Of a stretch of 64,000 nt of DNA, positions 60,601 to 64,000 are shown piece by piece. Both the position numbers and the translations under genes were made by a program. This DNA is from Variovorax sp. OAS795. Lineage in GTDB: Bacteria > Pseudomonadota > Gammaproteobacteria > Burkholderiales > Burkholderiaceae_C. The notes under the pieces were generated by a model that was given only the letters and a program-made list of their open reading frames with translations, was not told the DNA's origin and did not search any database. Where the stretch lies: contig NZ_JBEPOH010000001.1 in NCBI RefSeq assembly GCF_040546685.1, forward strand, positions 3,906,001 to 3,970,000, read 5' to 3'. Numbering within the stretch: position 1 is the stretch's first letter; the number at the start of each line of letters is the position of its first letter.

Positions 60601-61053
60601 CTCGGTGTTGCGCGCGGCGGTGATGAATTCGCAGAGGTTGCCCCAGCCCTCGGTGCCGCTCGCGATGACGACGAGCCGGAAGCGCTCGAAGCGGAACTCG
60701 CTGCCAAAGAGCAGCCGGAAACCGGGGTTGCGCGGGATCGGCGGCTCGTCGGGGTGCTCGCGCTCGTATTCCTCCAGCTTGGCCGGCAGTTCGCGCAGGC
60801 AGACATGGGCGCGCACGATGCCCGCAACCGAGCATTCGTCGGTGATGGCCAGTGCCGCGTAGCCGAGCTGGTAGGCGCGCTCGACCAGCTCCTCGGGCGT
60901 CGAGGCGCCGCGCTGGAAGCTGAAGTGGGTGAGGCAGTGCAGCTCGGCATAGTCCGGCAATGCCGGCGCAGACTTCCTGCGCAACGGCAACGGCAGCGCA
61001 TGCACCTTGGCGGCGTTGCGCCCGCGCAGCTGCTTTTCGCTCAGGTCAGGCAT
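57697..61053 (-). CDS. dnaE2: error-prone DNA polymerase (DnaE2/ImuC)
   Basis: 1118 residues, the alternative C-family polymerase of translesion synthesis. PHP domain at the start (AELHCLTHFSFQRGASTPEE), polymerase palm with PPDIDVDFEHQRREEVI holding catalytic aspartates, FLTVEDIVRFARSQHILCQG ahead of it, GVPIFQEQVMQIAM, and a short C-terminal OB part (GTIFVTLEDETGNVNVIVW). It lacks the long C-terminus with the clamp/tau contacts of DnaE1. It starts inside the end of imuB (eight-base overlap), so the two are coupled. Expression is under the LexA box at 63.2 kb through imuA. Confidence 0.96.
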   Translation of the reverse strand: MPDLSEKQLRGRNAAKVHALPLPLRRKSAPALPDYAELHCLTHFSFQRGASTPEELVERAYQLGYAALAITDECSVAGIVRAHVCLRELPAKLEEYEREHPDEPPIPRNPGFRLLFGSEFRFERFRLVVIASGTEGWGNLCEFITAARNTELPKGQYRVSWEGSDVASLQDCQVLFVPHRMPGGALEAATLHEDLMAAKALYGENLWLAVEMLNELDDDLWFVALMEAGEQAGVPLVAAGDVHMHARSAKPLHDVLTAVREGKTVAECGFALQSNAERHLRQRVRLAELYLPGMLSNTLAVAARCSFDPEVIRENYQYPLETVGSRETPAETLVRKTWEGASERYPHGVPAKVREQVQKELDLILELKYEMFFLTVEDIVRFARSQHILCQGRGSSANSAVCFCLGITAIDPEKGHLLFERFLSRHRHEPPDIDVDFEHQRREEVIQYIYQKYGRERAAIAAVVICYRSRSALRDVGKALGIDQRLIDEFAKDHYWFDDTVLGDQLFKAAARVGVEEDELRLVQWIEMTRRLKGFPRHLSQHVGGFVLTHTRLTRLVPVEKASMKDRSVIQWEKDDLEAMGMLKVDVLALGMLSAIRRGLDHMNRWRGSAVQMHHIRSDDQKVFDMICDADTVGVFQIESRAQMSMLPRLKPRRYEDLVIEVAIVRPGPIQGGMVHPYLKQRERLAKGLAIHYEKEELRPALERTLGVPIFQEQVMQIAMIAADFTADEADQLRRAMAAWKRKGGLDKFHDKLVQGMIRKGYKASFAESIFKQILGFGDYGFPESHAASFALLVTVSSWLKNYEPACFLAALLDSQPMGFYSPSQLVQDARRHGVEVRPVDVTCSALDTTLEARAPDAPRMPAGTDARYADRLGNENQPAVRLGLRLVSGLGEAGAKRLLQARAQAPFTSTEDLALRAELDGKDMAALAAADALMPLSGHRRQQVWDATAQRRSPALLRGVPINEQVLQLPAAPEGEEIVGDYAALGLTLRRHPLALLRPRLARMKLMSAEQLRALPSGQTVRACGIVKGRQRPGTANGTIFVTLEDETGNVNVIVWSHVIEAWREPLLKSHLLAVQGTWQRDDDSGGKVQHLIATGFKDLTPLMGRLAQSNTSRDFH

Positions 61054-62395
61054 AGAGCCCCTGCAGGTACCAGCGCACCTCGCCCGGTGAAAACCGCGCA
61101 GAGGGCCGCTCGCGAAAGATCCACACCAGGCCGGCCCCGGGGCTTTCGGCGATGTAGTAGTCGCGCATCGCGGGTTGGCCGCCGTCTTCCTTGCCGCCCC
61201 ACCAGCCCGCCTCCACGCGCTGCGGCCCGACCAGCTTGCCGAGCGGACCGCGGTAGCAGGGGCGCTCGCCGTCCATCTCGAGCAGCAGCGGTTCGGGCAA
61301 CAGCCACGGCGGGTAGATGGCATCGGGCTGCGAGGCCGCGGCCTTCGCTTCCTTGCGGGTCTTGTCCGGCGATGACTTGGCTTTCTGCAGCGCGGGCCTC
61401 CAGGCCTGCTTGCGCTCCGGCCGGTGGTCGGCCGCGGCCGCGGGCACCACCACCTGCTGCGGCCCGAGCCGCACGCTGAGCCGTTCGACCATTTCGTGCA
61501 GCTTGTCGCCCTTGCGGTTGTCCTCGGGCAGGAAGCTGGTGCTGGCGCCGGCCCAGGGATCGGTTTCGAGCGTGCGCAGCCGCAGCCAGCTCGCGGGCGC
61601 CGCCAGCGTGGTGAGGGCGAGCTTTTCGGACAGCAGCCGGCGCAGGTGCGCCATGTCCTGCGTGGGCTCGGCCGTGCGCACCGTGACCTGCTGGTGCGGC
61701 GGCAGGTTCACGCCGTTGAAGCGCTTGAGATCGAGCGTCCATTGCAGTTCGAGCGCGCGGGCGCCGCGCTGCCGCGCACGCAGCCAGAACTGCAGCGCCG
61801 TGAGCAGGCGGTTGGCCGACCACATCAGCTCGGGCGCGGTTTCGGCCAGCGCGGGCAGCTCGAGCTTCTGCTCGAACACGTCGGGCAGCGTGAGCCAGCG
61901 GTGGCTTTCGGGCCGCAGGCCCCAGGCGGTGTCGAGCGCTTCGCGCAGCCCCGCGCCAAAGCGCCGCGTGAGGCCGCCGCGCGGCAAGGCAGCCACATCG
62001 CCCCAGGTGCGGCAGCCGAGCCGCGCGAGCAGGTCGAGGTGCTCGCGCGCGGCGCTCAGCGTGTCCAGCGGCAGGCCTGCGGGAATGTCCCTGGGCCGAT
62101 GCTCGTTGCGCTCGAACAGGCGCAGCCGGGCCAGCGCGACGAGGCTCGTGGCGCCCTGGGCGCCGCGCATCACGGCGCCCGGCGCGGGGTTCTCGTGGGC
62201 CAGCTGCCGCATCAGCGACGAGCGCCCGCCCCACAGCCGCTCGCAGGCCGAGACCTCGAGCATCAGCGCTTCGTCCTGCCACGCGACATGCGGTGTGTAT
62301 TGCAGCGCCCACCAGCCCAGCGCTTCCGGGGTGGGCAGGACCGGCGCTTCGGAGGCATCGGTTTCAGGCGACCACCGCAATGCGATCCAGTGCAT
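61046..62395 (-). CDS. imuB: ImuB, Y-family polymerase-like hub protein
   Basis: 449 residues. A Y-family fold without the catalytic acidic residues: the start reads MHWIALRWSP where active enzymes have DxD. Other signs are VACERLWGG-like VSACERLWGGRSSL, LARLGCRTWGDVAALP (helix-hairpin part) and a C-terminal region GLVWIFRERPSARFSPGEV, typical of ImuB. It binds the clamp, ImuA and DnaE2 to form the mutasome. It overlaps imuA at the start by 32 bases and dnaE2 at the end by eight. Confidence 0.94.
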   Translation of the reverse strand: MHWIALRWSPETDASEAPVLPTPEALGWWALQYTPHVAWQDEALMLEVSACERLWGGRSSLMRQLAHENPAPGAVMRGAQGATSLVALARLRLFERNEHRPRDIPAGLPLDTLSAAREHLDLLARLGCRTWGDVAALPRGGLTRRFGAGLREALDTAWGLRPESHRWLTLPDVFEQKLELPALAETAPELMWSANRLLTALQFWLRARQRGARALELQWTLDLKRFNGVNLPPHQQVTVRTAEPTQDMAHLRRLLSEKLALTTLAAPASWLRLRTLETDPWAGASTSFLPEDNRKGDKLHEMVERLSVRLGPQQVVVPAAAADHRPERKQAWRPALQKAKSSPDKTRKEAKAAASQPDAIYPPWLLPEPLLLEMDGERPCYRGPLGKLVGPQRVEAGWWGGKEDGGQPAMRDYYIAESPGAGLVWIFRERPSARFSPGEVRWYLQGLYA

Positions 62396-63170
62396 TGGCG
62401 CCTCCCTTCCACGCGTCGATGCGCACCACCGTGGCCGACGCTGCCGCTTCGCCGGCTGGCACCGTGCCCTGCTGCTGCAGCCGCAGCTTGCGGCGCAGCC
62501 GCGCGGCGGCCAGCAAGGCGGCCATGCGCTCGTTGCGCGCGGGCAGCATCACAGGCGCGGCGAGCGGCGGGCCGCGGCGCTTGAGGATGCGCAATTCGAT
62601 CTGCGCGCTGTCGGGCGCGCAGCTTTCCACCTGAAGCCGCAGCCGCGCGGGCGACGCGCCCTGCGCGGCCGATTCGGGCCGGCAGACGAAAAGCAGCACC
62701 TCATGCTGGGCGGCCGCCAACTGCAGCCGCCGCAGTTCGCCCACCCTCGCCTGCGGCAGCCAAGCCAGCACGGCCGCCACGTCCGCGCAGCGCAATGCCT
62801 GCTCGCAGGCCCACAGCCTCGCGGCCGGGGCTTCGCTTCGGACCCACATCAGCGCCTCCACCGGCAGCCCCTGCGCCGCCAGCGAGGGCCCGCAAGGTTC
62901 ATAAGGGGCGCCGATCAGCACCACCGGGCCGCCCCGCGCTTCCACCGCGCGTGCCAGGGCGGGGAGCAGCAGCCGCCAGACATGCGCCTCGGGCGTGGCT
63001 TGCAGCAGCTCCGTCATGGCGCCGACCGGCCAGCCGCCCCCCGGCAACTCCGCGTCCAGCGCGGCGTGGCCAGTGGCGGCGACCTGTGCGTCGGCCAGGC
63101 CGAGCTCGTCGGCGTGCCAGACGCCGCGGCCGGCGGCAGCGGAAAAGGAGTCGAGGAAAGGAAGGCCCAT
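62364..63170 (-). CDS. imuA: ImuA, SOS mutagenesis RecA-like protein
   Basis: 268 residues. GHAALDAELPGGGWPVGAMTELL is the RecA/SulA-like start; no Walker A (GxxxxGKT) follows, as usual in ImuA. VVLIGAPYEPCGPSLAAQGL and AWLPQARVGELRRLQLAA are conserved. The start is the ATG at 63170 giving MGLPFLDSF, with the LexA box 15-32 bases upstream; a longer open frame into the box is not credible. First gene of the SOS mutagenesis operon. Confidence 0.93.
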   Translation of the reverse strand: MGLPFLDSFSAAAGRGVWHADELGLADAQVAATGHAALDAELPGGGWPVGAMTELLQATPEAHVWRLLLPALARAVEARGGPVVLIGAPYEPCGPSLAAQGLPVEALMWVRSEAPAARLWACEQALRCADVAAVLAWLPQARVGELRRLQLAAAQHEVLLFVCRPESAAQGASPARLRLQVESCAPDSAQIELRILKRRGPPLAAPVMLPARNERMAALLAAARLRRKLRLQQQGTVPAGEAAASATVVRIDAWKGGANALDRIAVVA

Positions 63171-63184
63171 GATTGCGACTGTTA

Positions 63185-63202
63185 ACTGTATTTTTATACA
63201 GT
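63185..63202 (-). promoter_or_regulatory. LexA (SOS) box of the imu operon
   Basis: ACTGT-ATTTTTAT-ACAGT, a CTGT-N8-ACAG LexA operator, lies just before the imuA start. It implies damage-induced expression of imuA, imuB, dnaE2 and the MmcB-like gene. Confidence 0.9.
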
Positions 63203-63219
63203 ATTCCGTGGCCCGCAAC

Positions 63220-63242
63220 AACGAAGAATGGCATTCTTCGTT
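63220..63242. promoter_or_regulatory. perfect 23-base palindrome in the divergent spacer
   Basis: AACGAAGAATG-G-CATTCTTCGTT: two 11-base arms around one G, without mismatch. It lies between imuA (leftward) and the CmcJ-like gene (rightward), 17 bases from the LexA box, where neither gene ends, so an operator is more likely than a terminator. The regulator is unknown. Confidence 0.6.
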
Positions 63243-63339
63243 TCCTTGATTTCATATTCCTATGGTTCATGTGAATGCGCGCAGAAGTCGGTTGAGCCGG
63301 CGCCCGGGATTGGCTCCAATGCAGGCAAAAGGAGCTCGC

Positions 63340-64000
63340 ATGAACCCGCCCACCGTCACCGCCGGCCTCAACTACCTCCAGCCCTCCTTGCTGCGCCCCT
63401 TCAGCTACATCTTTCCGCCACCACCCGGCACGCCATGGGAAAGCGGCAGCTACGAACTGCGCCCGATGCCGATCGCGGATGCGCGCGCGGCCACCACGCC
63501 GCCCCACATCGAGTGCGAAGGCTTCGTGCTGCGCGATGCGCCCACCGCCGTCTCGGACTTCCTGGACGACGCCGAGGTCACGGCCGTCTACCACCGCGAG
63601 GTGGCGGAACTGGCGCTCGCCGTCACAGGCAGCACGCGGGCCTTCGTGTTCGACCACCTCGTGCGCCAGCGCGAAGCCGACCGCACGGCCCTGAGCTTCG
63701 GCCGCCGCGCCACCCACGGCAAGGCCGCCGCCAACGGCCGCATCCACAACGACTACACCGAAGACTCCGGCCGCCGCCGGCTCGGCATGGTGCTGACCGA
63801 CCCCGATGAAGCCGCGGCCGTGCGGCGCTACTGCATCGTCAACGTCTGGCGCTCGATCAGGGGGCCGGTGCTGGACACGCCGCTGGCCGTCTGCGACGCG
63901 CGCACCGTGACGGCCGGGGACCTCGTGGCCGCCGAAGTGCGCTACCCCGAGCGCACCGGCGAGATCTACCTGGCCACGCATTCGCCCGCGCACCGGTGGT
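63340..64000 (+). CDS. CmcJ/NvfI-family oxidoreductase-like protein, 5' part
   Basis: 220 residues up to the window edge, starting at the ATG at 63340 with AAAAGGAGC ahead. RAFVFDHLVRQREADR, AAANGRIHNDYTEDSGRRR and YCIVNVWRSIRGPVLDTPLA match the family of CmcJ, NvfI and GA4-desaturase-like proteins, usually Fe(II)/2-oxoglutarate-dependent; the HNDYT segment has the His/Asp ligands (H-x-D). Substrate unknown. It diverges from the SOS operon and shares the palindrome in its promoter region. The C-terminus is cut off. Confidence 0.8.
   Translation, partial: MNPPTVTAGLNYLQPSLLRPFSYIFPPPPGTPWESGSYELRPMPIADARAATTPPHIECEGFVLRDAPTAVSDFLDDAEVTAVYHREVAELALAVTGSTRAFVFDHLVRQREADRTALSFGRRATHGKAAANGRIHNDYTEDSGRRRLGMVLTDPDEAAAVRRYCIVNVWRSIRGPVLDTPLAVCDARTVTAGDLVAAEVRYPERTGEIYLATHSPAHRW

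Overview
The window looks like a chromosomal segment from a high-GC betaproteobacterium of the Comamonadaceae type, most likely Variovorax or a close relative. The signs are uniformly GC-rich codon use, several Bug/TctC-type tricarboxylate-binding proteins in a row, an imuA-imuB-dnaE2 operon under a LexA box, and compact operons with ATGA/GTGA start-stop overlaps. The genus is inferred from gene content, not from a marker gene.

Region 1 (1-17.9 kb) is a catabolic and transport region. It holds a broken CYP199-like P450 and an adrenodoxin-type ferredoxin that could serve it, a LivK-type binding protein next to the relic of a LivM permease, three short-chain dehydrogenases, a DUF3237 protein and a VOC protein. 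A leftward gene set follows: amino-acid-type binding protein, PrpF-family isomerase, three Bug binding proteins, an isopropylmalate/tartrate dehydrogenase-like enzyme, a cupin, an aldehyde dehydrogenase and a frameshifted LigI-like lactonase/amidohydrolase. A divergent GntR regulator sits beside a palindromic operator candidate. Together these suggest uptake and breakdown of a di- or tricarboxylate derived from an aromatic compound.

Region 2 (17.9-22.4 kb) is a patchwork: an IS3-type transposase scrap, a broken SMI1/KNR4 gene, a secreted KTSC-domain protein, then a membrane acyltransferase and a methyltransferase.

Region 3 (22.4-53.6 kb) is the most striking part. A rightward gene train starts with a 2480-residue NRPS-PKS-aminotransferase (A-PCP-KS-AT-ACP-AMT) and a C-A-PCP-C-PCP synthetase (with one apparent frameshift), then a phosphopantetheinyl transferase and two alpha/beta hydrolases of the kind found beside exosortase/EPS loci. 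It runs straight into a complete-looking Wzy-type exopolysaccharide locus: Wza, Wzc, priming phosphoglycosyl transferase, GDP-fucose synthase, Wzy-like polymerase, three glycosyltransferases, a secreted fucosidase-like hydrolase, Wzx flippase, an orphan LuxR-type response regulator and ManC. The layout suggests that a beta-amino-acid-containing acyl-peptide is made alongside, and perhaps attached to, a fucose/mannose-type exopolysaccharide. No thioesterase is visible.

Region 4 (53.6-56.7 kb) is a small island: a perfect LexA box before a short unknown ORF and a DNA adenine methylase relic, then a PAAR-metallopeptidase (likely type VI secretion effector) with two paralogous OmpA-like periplasmic proteins and a small membrane protein as candidate immunity factors.

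Region 5 (56.7-64 kb) is the SOS mutagenesis operon imuA-imuB-dnaE2, ending with an MmcB-like gene, and diverging from it a CmcJ/NvfI-like oxidoreductase cut by the window edge.

Three otherwise intact genes (P450, lactonase, second NRPS) each carry a single apparent extra base. This may be real decay or sequencing/assembly error and should be settled before function is argued.
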